Shown: piece after piece, positions 24,076 through 34,756 of the stretch
How positions within the stretch are numbered: position 1 is the stretch's first letter
Layout of the letters: every line of letters starts with the position of its first letter
Assembly: GCF_048771995.1 (NCBI RefSeq)
Contig: NC_133043.1
Coordinates: 7,148,501 to 7,212,500 of the forward strand
Direction: 5' to 3'
Length of the DNA: 64,000 bases
Source of the DNA: Taeniopygia guttata
Taxonomy: Eukaryota; Chordata; Aves; Passeriformes; Estrildidae
The notes under the pieces: model-generated
Told to the model about the DNA's origin: nothing
Database searches by the model: none
Seen by the model: only the letters and a program-made list of their open reading frames with translations
Made by a program: the position numbers and the translations under genes

Positions 24076-24110
24076 GAAAGTTTCTATTACTTTGAAAAAG
24101 AAAGGGAAAC
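24076..24110 (+). promoter_or_regulatory. possible interferon-response (IRF/ISRE-like) sites
   Basis: GAAAGTTTC lies at 24076-24084 and GAAAGGGAAAC at 24100-24110; the latter fits the GAAANNGAAAC core of an ISRE. They lie about 2.6 kb upstream of the receptor gene at 26746. Such short motifs arise by chance in A-rich DNA, so this is only suggestive. Confidence 0.25.
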
Positions 24111-24564
24111 AGGCAAAAAAAAAAAAAAGAGAAAAAACAAAACAAAAAAAAATGGATGGAAACTATTTTCTGTCCAAAGAATGTGTTTCAGTTTAGATTT
24201 GAGTGTTTTATTGAAGTAAGTTTAAAATTGATGTCAGAAGCTGGCCAAGACAGCTGGAGAGTCTCCAGATTTTAAGACAGGTCAGGGGGGCAAACAGAGA
24301 TTTGCTGGATGGTGTTCTGGATGAAACTGAAAAGAAGAGGGGGAAAAGGAGGGAATGTCACCAGAGAGAAGAAGAAGGGACACGTCTTTGACCAGAATAA
24401 GGAGAGGGGTGAGAAGACTACACAAGAGAGGACCAAATAAATGAGGATACAAGATACAGACCTCACACTGAAAACTACTGGGCAAAACCCAAATCTTAAC
24501 CTCTGGGCAAACAACTCTGCCAGATGTGCTGCAGCTGTTCTGTGCAGCAAACATTCCCTGGGGT

Positions 24565-24705
24565 ACAAATCCTCTGGAGGCATTTAAAAGGCAAGAGGAG
24601 GTGGCACTGAGGGACGTGATCTAAGTGGTGGATTTGGCAGTGCCGTGTTAACAGCTGGACTCGAGGGTCTTTTCCAAACTTCTGATTCTGTGATTCCAAG
24701 ATCGA
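24565..24705 (+). repeat. CR1 LINE 3' end
   Basis: Shows GGTGGCACTGAGGGACGTG, GTGGTGGATTTGGCAGTGCC, TGGACTCGAGGGTCTTTTCC and a terminal GATTCTGTGATTCCAAG, the CR1 3' signature on the + strand. Truncated copy. Confidence 0.85.
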
Positions 24706-25976
24706 TGTCAATCCCTTGGAACTCTGCTTATCTGCAGGGCAGGAGGGCCAGGCAATGTTAACTGTGCTATGCAAATCAGGGAATGAGATAAAGTAATGTG
24801 TGAAATATGAACGATCAGAAAAAAAATAATTAAAAAGACAGGATGAATTTTTTATGTATGGGAAGAGGCAGATGAATTTTTTAGGTGTGAATTTTTTATG
24901 TAAGAGAGGAGATTGTTGTTGACACCTGGTGGGACCAGAGGAAATCCCTGCAGGACTGTCCACGTGAGCAGGATGAAGTGCACAGAGGTGGTGGAAGAGG
25001 GTGTGTCCTTGGGTTGTGTTTCTCCTGGCTCTCCTGTTTCTGGGAAATGGGGTAGAAGTCTCAGCAGGTCGAGATCAGCACAGACCATAAGAGATAAGAG
25101 ATAAGCATTTATTAACGTCTCTTGAATGCATAATTAGGAATTAGCATATAACTAATTTGGAAAATTCCTCAATGTACTCCTCAGCTAGTGGCAGCGAAAA
25201 AAAAAGTTGTTTTAATGAAAGCTTTTGATGAAAAGCTCCTTTTTGAAAGGAAAAAAAGGGAAGAAAGCAGTTTGTATTTTCCAGAGCTACTCTGCTGAGT
25301 AAAGTTAGGTGAATTTTCTATAATTTTTTTCTTATTTGGCAAGTATTTTACATCATCATACATACATAAAGCATACATCACAAAGTCGTGACAATTTTAT
25401 TTAAATGAAAAATAACTTCTCGCTAAATCCAAGGATGTTTTGAGAAAAAATGCCAAGTTGTTGTTTGTTTGTTCGTTCATTTGACATGAACAGATATTTC
25501 CCATCAGATCTCCTAAACTAAAAATATAATTCGATTTGACAGTAAATATTTCATCTTGGGCCAAGTGAAACATTCATTCAACATAATCCATCTTATGGAT
25601 GGATATTCAGCATATCCATCTTAATTTTCTGGTGTGTTTTGGAAAACTGGAGAAAACTTTGGAACTTGGAAACTCAACTTTGGAAAATTTGACAGCAAAT
25701 CAAGCTGTTATTTGCTGCTCCTGCTGAGGGGTGTGTGCAGGGTCACTGCCTGGAGGAACACGTGGACACGGAGCCCCCTGCCCAGCAGGCTCAGGAAGGA
25801 TTTCCCTCTCCCTGCAGAAGGACCTCGTGTCTCCTGCTGCTGTAGATCAGCCAGAGGTGCAAAGGGCTGTGAGTTTGGCCCTTGCAGAGTGCAGAAGCAG
25901 CTCTGTGAGCAGTGTGAGGGTTCCTCTGCCTTGCTGCCATCCCAGGACCTGGGCTGGAAGCAGCTGCCTGGTATTT

Positions 25977-26593
25977 TGTCGGAATCTGTGGGTACTGATG
26001 ATTCCGAGATTGTAGAAAGTCTCTGTCTGTCAGCCCCATTGCCAAAGCAGAAGCCATAATTGGTCTGTGCTGGTTTCAATGTTGTTTATTCTGTTTATCT
26101 CTAACATGTTCTGCTGCCCTGCCGCAGCTCTGTCCTGCAGGGCAGCGTGTGGGGCTCTGCCCTCAGTGGGATGGTACAAACATTAAATACCACAAACTAC
26201 CTGTGCTGGATTTACAATAACGTGCCAATATCTGTCACCTACGTTGGACAGTGTGTCCCCAGCCTAAACCAACAGAAAAATGCCAACACCACAGTGAAAC
26301 ACGGAGGGCATGAAGAAGGAGAAAAAGGACAAGGCACACCCAATTTCCTCCATCTTGTCCCCTTTGGACCCCTAACCTAGAATCCTAAAATTTTACTTTT
26401 GCACCCGTGTCACACTTAATTATTACTCATATCAAACACTCAAAGCTTGTAATTCATCCTGTAAGATTGAAAATTCTTTCCATGGACAGAGATCACAGAC
26501 AGTGTCTCTGGGGGCTCTGTCCAGGGGGTTCCTGACCCCTGCCAGGGTCCCAGGGCAGCCAGGGCAGCCAGAGGGAAGCCCTGGATTCCCACA
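25977..26593 (-). mobile_element. solo LTR of an endogenous retrovirus, antisense to the adjacent gene
   Basis: The + strand sequence begins TGTCGGAATCTGTGGG and ends GGATTCCCACA, so the element reads TGTGGG...CCGACA on the minus strand. A reversed AATAAA (TTTATT) lies near 26085. It is flanked by the near-identical hexamers GTATTT (25971-25976) and GCATTT (26594-26599), a 6-bp duplication as expected for ERVK-type elements. It looks whole as an LTR and has no internal region. Its left-reading 5' end lies only about 150 bp upstream of the start codon of the receptor gene at 26746. Confidence 0.7.
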
Positions 26594-26745
26594 GCATTTG
26601 TTCCGTGAGCTGTTATCTTTTTGTCTGGACAAAGAGAACGGAGGCACTGGGTGCTAAGCACTGCCTTTAATTCCCCACAGGGAGAAGACTGAGGGAGAAG
26701 CCTGCCCTGGCACTGTGGAGGATCTGGGAGGATCTGGGCAGCCCC

Positions 26746-29385
26746 ATGGACTCTCCCCATCTCCTGCACTTGGGTTTCCTGCTCCTGGCTCTTGCTGCTC
26801 CCCGTCCAAGTGAGTCTCTGTGTTTGACCTCAGTGCTTTCCCCTGCACTTCCATAGGCCAAAACCTCTGAAATGTTAGGAGAAACTCAGCTGTGCCCAGT
26901 TAAAAGCAAGACCACAAAGCCTCTAAGGTGAGAAAAGAAATGAAGGAGGTGAAGGTTGATGTGTCTGACCTGTCACAATCTCCTCTTTTGGGAGGGGTGA
27001 CAGTTTGGGTCTGTCTGATGTCCCAAAGGACTGACTCTTTCCTGAGAGGGTCTGAGGGAGGAAACCTGGGACACTGCACCCAGACTGGGCAGTGTGGCAG
27101 CTCAGCTCTGAGCTTCAGTGGTCCTGGGAGCTGGCAGTGTGTTGGAGGAACAACTCGTGGGATTGTGCCAAGGAATTTCAGAAGGAAAGAGGACAAGAAC
27201 AGGTGAGCTCAGCAGGAGAAACATCTTCAACTCACCTCACAGGCTGTCCGTTAAAAACACAGTGGAAGTAGGGGGGGAATTCTATCATGTTATCCAAATG
27301 TTTAACCCCAAAAATTATCCTGGGAACTGGCCCCAATACTGTATAAAATTTGCCCTTTGGCAGACAATGTCTCCAAAGCCATGACTAAGCTTGTCCACCA
27401 AGACCCATCTTGTTCTCAAGCACTAAACATCCAGGGAGAAAACCGGTGGAAGTTTTTTTTCTTTGTTTTTCTTTTTTTTCTGATTTAGATATTGCCATGT
27501 CCAGTGCTGGCCCTGCTAACAGGACACAAGGCAGAATTACGACAATCTACTACTGCAAGGACTATAAATACTGCACATGCAAGAAAGACCAAAACGATTT
27601 AAAAAACTTTACAAGAATTGCCGAAATACAAAACAAGAGAAATACTATTTCAGATGTCCCAGTTGAGTTGGTGAACAACAAATCACACATCACTGTTTGC
27701 TTTGAGCATGCAGATTCCTCTCCTCAAGGAATGTATGGCCTCTACTCAGACGAAAGTGGTCAACCAAAAATCTGGTGTGGCAACCTGAATTCTGGAGGTA
27801 TGATGTGCTAGGAACCTGGTTATTAACTGATGCAAAACATAAGCTCTTTACAGATGTGTTGTTATTCTTAACTGCATGTGAAAACCTTCCTACCTTCTTC
27901 AAACATTTCCACTCTTGATCCCCAGAACACCTCATCAGCTTTGTGAGAGGGAAATCTAATGACAATGATTGATTTGGACTGTTCAGGAATGAAACATCTC
28001 CAACTCGTAGCAATCATAGCAATCTCCAACATTTTGTGCAACATTATACACTTTTTAAATCTATTAACCTCTTTAACATCTTTAGCCCTTCACTGAAGAT
28101 CTTTTACATGATTCATATTTATAATCAAAAATTTTTACATTTCATCTTTCTCAGGAAATGGAGGAGGTAACATCAATACTGAGGAGAAGAATGTTTGCTG
28201 TGAAGCAGAAGCAGTTGCCTGGAATCACAACTCTCACCTGAAGTGCTACATTCAAAAGTCACATCCAAAACCCACATCACTGCCAATTGCCATTCCTGAT
28301 GAGGAAAATCTAGGTTATTCTCTGCTTGTGTTTTTTGCCTTTTGCTTTGAGAGGGTTTTTTCCAGACAGATAGATGTGAACAGAGTTTTACATGGGCAGG
28401 AGATGTCCTGTGCGCTCATAATTTGAATCCACACATGCTGCAGCCAACCAGTCTCAGAGACCTTGCCTTGGCAAATGGACATGGCCAGTTCTGGACAGAG
28501 ATGTCCACAGGCTCAGGTTCCTGCAATTACATAGTGACAGACACAGAGATGCTGAGGGAAGCGGGGACATGATGGGTATGCAACAAGTTCCCAAGAATTG
28601 ACTTTATCTGTAAGTGCTAAATGAGACTTTGCCTCCAGACTAAGAGGACATTTGTCAACTAAAGATGACATTTATAAATTCAAATTTCTTTCATGGTAGA
28701 AACCCTGTCATCTTCCTTAGGGCATGGACAAAAAGGTTTTTAAAAACCACTCAAAGTGTATTTCCTTATTTGAACTCTTCATCAAGGATGGGTCTCACCA
28801 CTTGTTGTTGGTCATTTCAGATAAGATTGATGTCCAAGGGTATCTGTTGTGCTGGGGTGACAAGAAATTGCTTTGAATGTTGATAAAGTGAGCATTATGC
28901 CATCTTCTGTAGGACATGATGAGCCAGAGGCTCTTTGTTCTCTCATTCATCAGTCCCTTCTCTCCCTATCAGATGGGGCCAGTTCCTTTGTGTGGTGCTT
29001 ACGAGGCAGCGCATGCCTTAACCCTCCTGCTTGCTGCACTTGGATGCTCTGTTTTCTTCTACTCTGCAGGTAATCCTGAATTTCTCACCAGCAAGAGCAG
29101 CCTTGGCATCTTGTTGGCATTCCTGTTTGCTGGGGTTTGCGCAGGATGGGGCACCATGTTTTACTTCTTGCGGCTGCGGCGTCGCCAAGGTACAGTCTGA
29201 CAAATTGTGTGCTGCCTGTGGGTCCCACACTTGGAAGTGGGAAAAACATAAAGGGTTTTCCTCCTGGATGTCATCTCCAATGTGTTGTTCCTGCAGTTTT
29301 TAATGATGTTCACTGGGCTGACAGCTGGGATGAACTCTCCTCCTGTGGCCGCCGTGACAGTGCCCATCCGGTGGCTTTGTTGTGA
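26746..29385 (+). CDS. uncharacterised type I membrane protein, immune-receptor-like
   Basis: Five exons: 26746-26809, 27489-27797, 28155-28313, 29070-29189 and 29297-29385, every junction in phase 1 (741 nt, 246 residues plus TGA). The start has a good context (CCCCATGG). Residues 1-21 form a leader (LLHLGFLLLALAAP). Residues 22-177 are the ectodomain with eight Cys (44, 50, 52, 92, 118, 139, 140, 155) and N-glycosylation sites at Asn32, Asn61 and Asn85. Residues about 187-211 are one transmembrane helix followed by RLRRRQ. The 35-residue tail is acidic near its start and has no ITAM, ITIM or YxxM. Exon 2 has faint Ig-V features (IYYCK; SSPQGMYGLY) but lacks the normal F-strand Cys after the Tyr; SECTM1 also lacks it. 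The exon 3 donor is weak (CTAG|GTTATT). It lies 5.4 kb upstream of CD7 in the same direction. I do not recognise the family; candidates are an avian SECTM1-like CD7 ligand or a diverged CD7 paralogue. The gene model is well supported by phase, the function is not. Confidence 0.72.
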
Positions 29386-31449
29386 AAAATAAGCACAGAA
29401 GGAATTTCCTCACTGCTTCTTCCTGAAACAAGAGGGAAGCACTGGCAGGGCCATGGAGTCACAGGGTTCAGCCTTCCCTCCGTGGGATCCTGCTCCTTGG
29501 AGCAGTCCCAGGCTGCAGCATTGCTGTGCAGTTTCCCTGGCAGGGATGTGTCCCAGCCAGGACATCCAGGCATGGGCTGAGAGGGCCTTCAGGAGAGTGC
29601 TTCCCTCTCCCAGCCCTGCCCACTCCAGAGCCAGCTTTAATTTAAGAACAAGTATTTCCTAAATGCATCCAGGAGGGGAGTTTGTTTTGCAAACCAATAT
29701 GAAAGGAGAGAAGTGGGATGGGCTCTGTGGACACTTCTGAACCTGCCATAATGGCTTTTCCCCTCCATCCTCTGTCCTCTTGGCTCCAGTGTTTTTAGCA
29801 CCTTGTGTATGCCTGAGGCTGAGCCTCCTTTCCTGTTCCTAGTCCATCCCCTGATGCTGCTTTTTTCTTTCTGAGAGCCAGAGGATTAAATATCCAAGTC
29901 TGAATTTGTTTCAGGAGGAGTTGCACAAGTGCGTGCACAGCCCAGCAAAGGCAGCACAAAACCAGTCTCAATGTTGTTCCATCAATAGATTAATGGATAT
30001 ATCAGTGTGAGGGGTAAAATTTTACCATTAATGACTGCCCTGAGGTCCTGCCCTGGGGTGCAATGTCCAGTGATGTCTCAGGTCTGTCCTAGAGCCTCTC
30101 TAAGGCAGAAGTTGATGGGTCACAGCACCAAGGCAGGGTCACAACAGAGCCTTGAAGCTGCCCCCTTTGTGGAGCAAGGGGTGGCCCAGTAGAAGATGGG
30201 AGAGGGGAGGTGCCTGGAGGACTTCAAAAATACATGCATTTTGTTCATAATTCTAACTAGAATCTACCAGTTTCTTTGGTGGCCTCACAGATTTTTTTTT
30301 TTTTTTTTCAATTCTGCAGCTTTTAAGCAAGACAGACAGTCTTCTGACAGAGAAAACCTCACACATTCATGATAACCATGTCAAGGGAGAAAACTTCTCT
30401 GCCAGCAGCACCCTCCTCCTCTCTCACGATGCACAGCGACCAGCAGAACACAGACTGATTTTCCATGAGCACTCCTGCTGTAGCATTCCCAAATATTTGT
30501 TTTCACAAATGTAGCTTCACCACATCCACACCTTCCCTGAGCACGATGACTCTGGTCCAGCTCCAGGCCTTTGTGAGCAGCACAGGCAGCACCAGTACCC
30601 CCATCCTCTCCTGCTGCTTGGCTGCAGAAAGCAGGCACCCCAGGCTGTGGGGCTGACAGCAGCACAGGCTGAAAGCAGCTGAATTCTCTCTGTGACAAAG
30701 TGGGAACAGCTCTGGAGCACTTCCCAAGCCCTCTGCACGCCTTTCACTTTGGAGTGCCACAGCAGCACCCAGGTGCCTGTATTGTTTTAATTCTCAGGTC
30801 ATCTCTGCATTCACCAAAGCTTTTCCACCATCAGCTGGCTGGTAGGTTGAACTGGAAAAGCTGGGATGAGATATTTGGTTTTTCCCCCACCTGCAGACTG
30901 AGTCTGAATGTTTGTTCCTGTGCAGGGCTGGGTGGGAGGTTGTGTCCAGCTCCCTCAGGAATGGCATTGGGTCACAGAGGCCTTGGTCTCCCCCCAGGCT
31001 GGACAGAACTCTGGCATCCATCTTCCTGACAAATTAGCCAGTTTAGACAACGTGAGATGAGTACAGCCCCTTTGGTATCCTTAAATCATTCCCCATTCCC
31101 ACTTGATTCTAATAAATCCTCAGCTTTTGCATTGGATCTGATTTAGATCAAAAATCAGTGGCAGCACAAGGGGAGAAGCAAATTTCTAAAACAATGGGAA
31201 TGTTTGCTAAATCACTGTCCTTTTGTCACACAGCTAAACACAAGCACACACAGGGACAGCTCTTGGCTCATTTCTGCTTTGACTGGATTTTGTTTGTAGC
31301 TGTTTTTTTCCTCAGTGTGCCTTAACCATCCAGTCAGTAGCAGAGTGAACCTTGGAACAAACTCTGTTGTGCTGGTGCTTAATATCAAATCTGGATTTTA
31401 CTGATCCCCTTGCTGGTGATGTTTTCAGAGATCTCCAACACTTGGAACG
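29386..31449. other. intergenic, nothing recognised beyond a poly(T) run
   Basis: Probable 3' flank of the preceding gene; an ATTAAA occurs near 29884. A poly(T) run sits at 30291-30309. Open frames on both strands near 30380-31030 have no recognisable domain. Confidence 0.4.
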
Positions 31450-32160
31450 GGTGTTTCCCATTTGATCCTTCTCCTCCTTGCTATTCATTGCACAAGTGCT
31501 TCTTGCCCAGTTTCTTGGGATATTGGGGTCACTGGAGAGCTCTAAGGGTCTCATTATACATTTGTATACCTTTATTTCTCAGGGTAGCCTGGACTTACAC
31601 CTTCTGCAATCCTCTTTCAGAGAATCTGTATTATCCAATTTCTGATGTTATTAAATGCTTTTATATATATATAAAAAAGTGTGTTTTCTTCTATTCTCTG
31701 CCACTTTTCCTTACCTTTGCCTTCCTGATTTAGATCTGACACCAGCTCCAGTTATCAGGCTGAGTTGACTGCAGCTTTTATTTTGAGAACTAATAGGATT
31801 TTCCTGGGAATCTTCAGAGAGAACTATATTTTCTGTGTCAGTGACAGCAGCCACTTTTTTTGCCAAGGCCTTTGAAGCTTGGGAAGGTGCTGAGCTGCTC
31901 GGGTCACTGGTGCCAGAGCAGCCAAGAAATGACATGTCCAGCATGGGGAGACTGAGGTCCAGGCTTGCAGAGCAGTTCTGTTGGTGGAGGAGTTGGTTTT
32001 GAAACCTTCTTTGATATGCTCAGACCAAGAGGAGCTCTGATATTACAATTTCAATTTAATTTCTTATTTTTTGCGTGAAGCAAGTGAACAGTCAAGAGAA
32101 CATCTATCAGTGCTTGGGAGGGAGACTCCATCAGTGTAACTTGCTCTGTGCTTCAGAAAA
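31450..32160 (+). pseudogene. partial duplicate of CD7 intron 1 and V1 exon start
   Basis: The region matches 34975-35680 closely in order: TTCCCATTTGATC, CTATTCATTGCAC, GGATATTGGGGTCA, GAACTAATAGGATTTTCCTG, a 200-bp near-identical block around 31800-32040, then the start of the V1 exon (GAACAGTC; ATCAGTGCTTGGGA; GGAGACTCCATCA). In this copy the acceptor AG before the exon is not kept (TTTTTTGCG instead of TTTTTAGG), the exon frame is shifted and homology ends near 32160. It is a broken fragment of CD7 with no leader, V2, transmembrane or tail exon beside it. Confidence 0.8.
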
Positions 32161-33049
32161 TGAACATTTAATTGCTGGGCAACTCTTTATCTCAGTGGTC
32201 CATTTGGCAAAGATGTAGAGTTATTAAATAACTATCACTGTTTCCATGAAATATTTGGAGTCTTTGCTAGTAACTTCAGAGGTTCCTGCTGAGTACCTCA
32301 CAGCTGCCAAGGGACTGCTCTTGCTCAGAGCAGCCAAAGATGCAGAAAGCTGTGCCAGCACCTGCACAGGCACTTCCAGCTTCCATAGGGAGATCCCTGA
32401 GATGGGAGACATGCACAGGGCTCCCTCCTTGTTCTGCAAAAGCAGGGGTTCAGCTCACAAACGGGGTGCTGTGCACTTCCTTTCCCCAGTTTCTGGCTGT
32501 CCTTTGAGACCACTTGCAGTGAAGAGCCAGGACCAGCAGAGGATGCCCAAGGAAAAGGGTTGGTGTGGATTCATGGGGGCAAAGGGCTGTTGTGTCCTAC
32601 GAGGGGTGTTGTGTGCTGGGTACCTCGGACTGGGGCTGTGTGACTGCTGTCACTGTCACAGCCCTCTGTGCCTGCTGTGACAGGGAGTGGCACTGGTATT
32701 TTCTCCCTTATCTGCATGTCAGAGGATATCTGGTGCCATGCGCTGGGAGATGGCACCACACACTGAGGCTTCTCTTGATTTTTTACAACCTGATTGACCT
32801 GAAGACTGCTCTGTAGACATGTTTTCCTTCTCTAGCAGCAAGTTGATTTTCCAGGAGGAATCCCAGGCTGTTTCAGAGGGTACAGTGGGTGGTGGGTGAG
32901 CTCAGGTGAGCTCAGCAGCAGTGAGATGTCTGTGCCCCTGGGGCTGCTGTCAGTGAGTCTGCAGCAGTCCTGACTGTCTGGGACTGGCACAGGTTTGTTT
33001 GGAACACAGGCTCCCTGTGAAGTCCCTGTTAAAAAGGCTGTGCTGAGAG
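32161..33049. other. spacer between duplicated blocks
   Basis: No gene or named repeat recognised. A 144-codon frame (32246-32680) has no family resemblance. Confidence 0.4.
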
Positions 33050-34200
33050 CCAGGGTGGAAGAGCAGTGTGGTGAAAGGGTGAGCTGTGGGCTGGGAGGAA
33101 GCGTTGCTGCTGTAACCACGTGTTGCATTTGCTGAGAGATAAAATCTAATTTGCTAGTTTTATTTGCCTCATACCATCCCAAAAAACCTCACCCAAAAAA
33201 GAGAGAAAAAAGTAGCAGATCTTATCCTCATCTGTACCCTGTGCTTACAGGCCCTGAACTTAAAACAGACCTGGGAGCCCTTGCATGGCCAGGGAGTGCC
33301 AGACTGGGGAGCAGATCTCAAATCCAGTCCCTTCCCATCACTGCTGCAGTACCAGAAGGACCAGGGGACGGCCCAGGTACTTCTAAGCAGGTTCCTGGGA
33401 AATTTTTGGGAGTGTGATTGGCTTTTTCCATGTTTTCCCTACTGCACTGTACCACACGTCAGCACGGGCTTGCCTGGTGTCAATGTTCAGTGACAATGCT
33501 GACCTGCACTCTAAAAGTGAAAGTAAAAATACAATTACAGGTAATTAGGTACTAATTACATCTGGTTACATTTTAAAGAAGGGAGGATCCAGTATCCAGC
33601 TTTTCCTCTGGCATCCAAAGGACTTTCTCCTCTCCTGGTCAGGGCTCTGGAAGGGGAGATGAAGGAGCTGGGGGCTGGAAAGGCTGCACAAGCACTGGCA
33701 GAAGGGAAGGGAAGAGGCACAAAGGCTTCCTTGGTCACAAACAGTGTGTGGTGCTCACACTGCCTTCTTTAAGTGCTCCTGTCTTCGAGCCAATCTCTAA
33801 GAAATTGTTGCTCTTTCTACTTGTTAAGAATAGAATTGGCATTCTGGGTTGAAGGTTTAATTCTCACTTTGAGAGAGCACTTTGCTACGGTGAAAAAGGC
33901 TTTATTGTCCTGTAAAGACTGGAATTGTTTATTGTCTTGGCTTTGCAATGATGTTAAGGGAGAAGGAAAAACCTGAAAGTTTCAGATAATGATGTTGCCT
34001 GGAATAGATCCATTTATCAACAAGATCAAAAGGCCTTGTTGGGCTCCTACAGATTTCCTGTCAAATCCACTTTCTCCTGCTGGTGATGGGAGGTGGGCTG
34101 GTTTGTGGGTCAGGTCTGCCCTGGGGGGAAGCTGGGTGTGAGTGCTGGTGTTTGCTGAAGGGACTCCAGCTCCTCCTGCTTGGCAATTATTCACAATTAT
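33050..34200 (+). repeat. duplicated block A, copy 2 (upstream of CD7)
   Basis: Partner of 21642-24010, described there. It is shorter because the material between the two shared segments is mostly absent. It ends about 550 bp before the CD7 start codon, so it may carry regulatory sequence, which is inference. Confidence 0.7.
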
Positions 34201-34717
34201 TGCCAAAATACAGATCAAATCTGCTGGTTTGTGTGCAGGCCTTGTCCAATAATTGAGGGTTTTCCTGAAGTAATGGAGCATCCCTCATCTCCTTTCTCCT
34301 TACAAAGCCAAGACTTTTGCATCTGCAGCCGTCAGTCTAAACCTGTGGGAGTCCTGACAAACTGAACTGATGGTAGCAAGCCCCTGCATTTCCAGGGAAA
34401 CAACTAGGAGAAAACTGCCTGATTTTGGCACTGTGAAGAGCAAATTTGAGCCTCCCTTTTCTCAGTTGTCTTCAGAGGGGAGGTAGTGCTCCCCATTGAC
34501 AACTTTCTACTGCTGCCCTGGGGGCCGGGGGTTGCTCAGCTGCAAGAAAACAGAAGTGGTTTAAGTGTGAAGAAACACAAGCTGCCCCTCCCAGAGAAAA
34601 GGTTTTGCCTCCTCCATCACAATCATTGTCACACAAAGGCAAAAGCAAAACTCTGCTGACTTCTTTCAGTAGACAGCTCAAGTAACAGGTAGGCAGCAGT
34701 GCTCAGGGCTTTAACTC

Positions 34718-34722
34718 ATTGG
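34718..34722 (-). promoter_or_regulatory. possible reversed CCAAT box of CD7
   Basis: ATTGG occurs in CTCATTGGTCAGG 35 bp upstream of the CD7 start codon. No TATA box is obvious. Weak evidence. Confidence 0.2.
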
Positions 34723-34756
34723 TCAGGCTGAGAGAGCAGCTAAAAGACCTTTGGAA

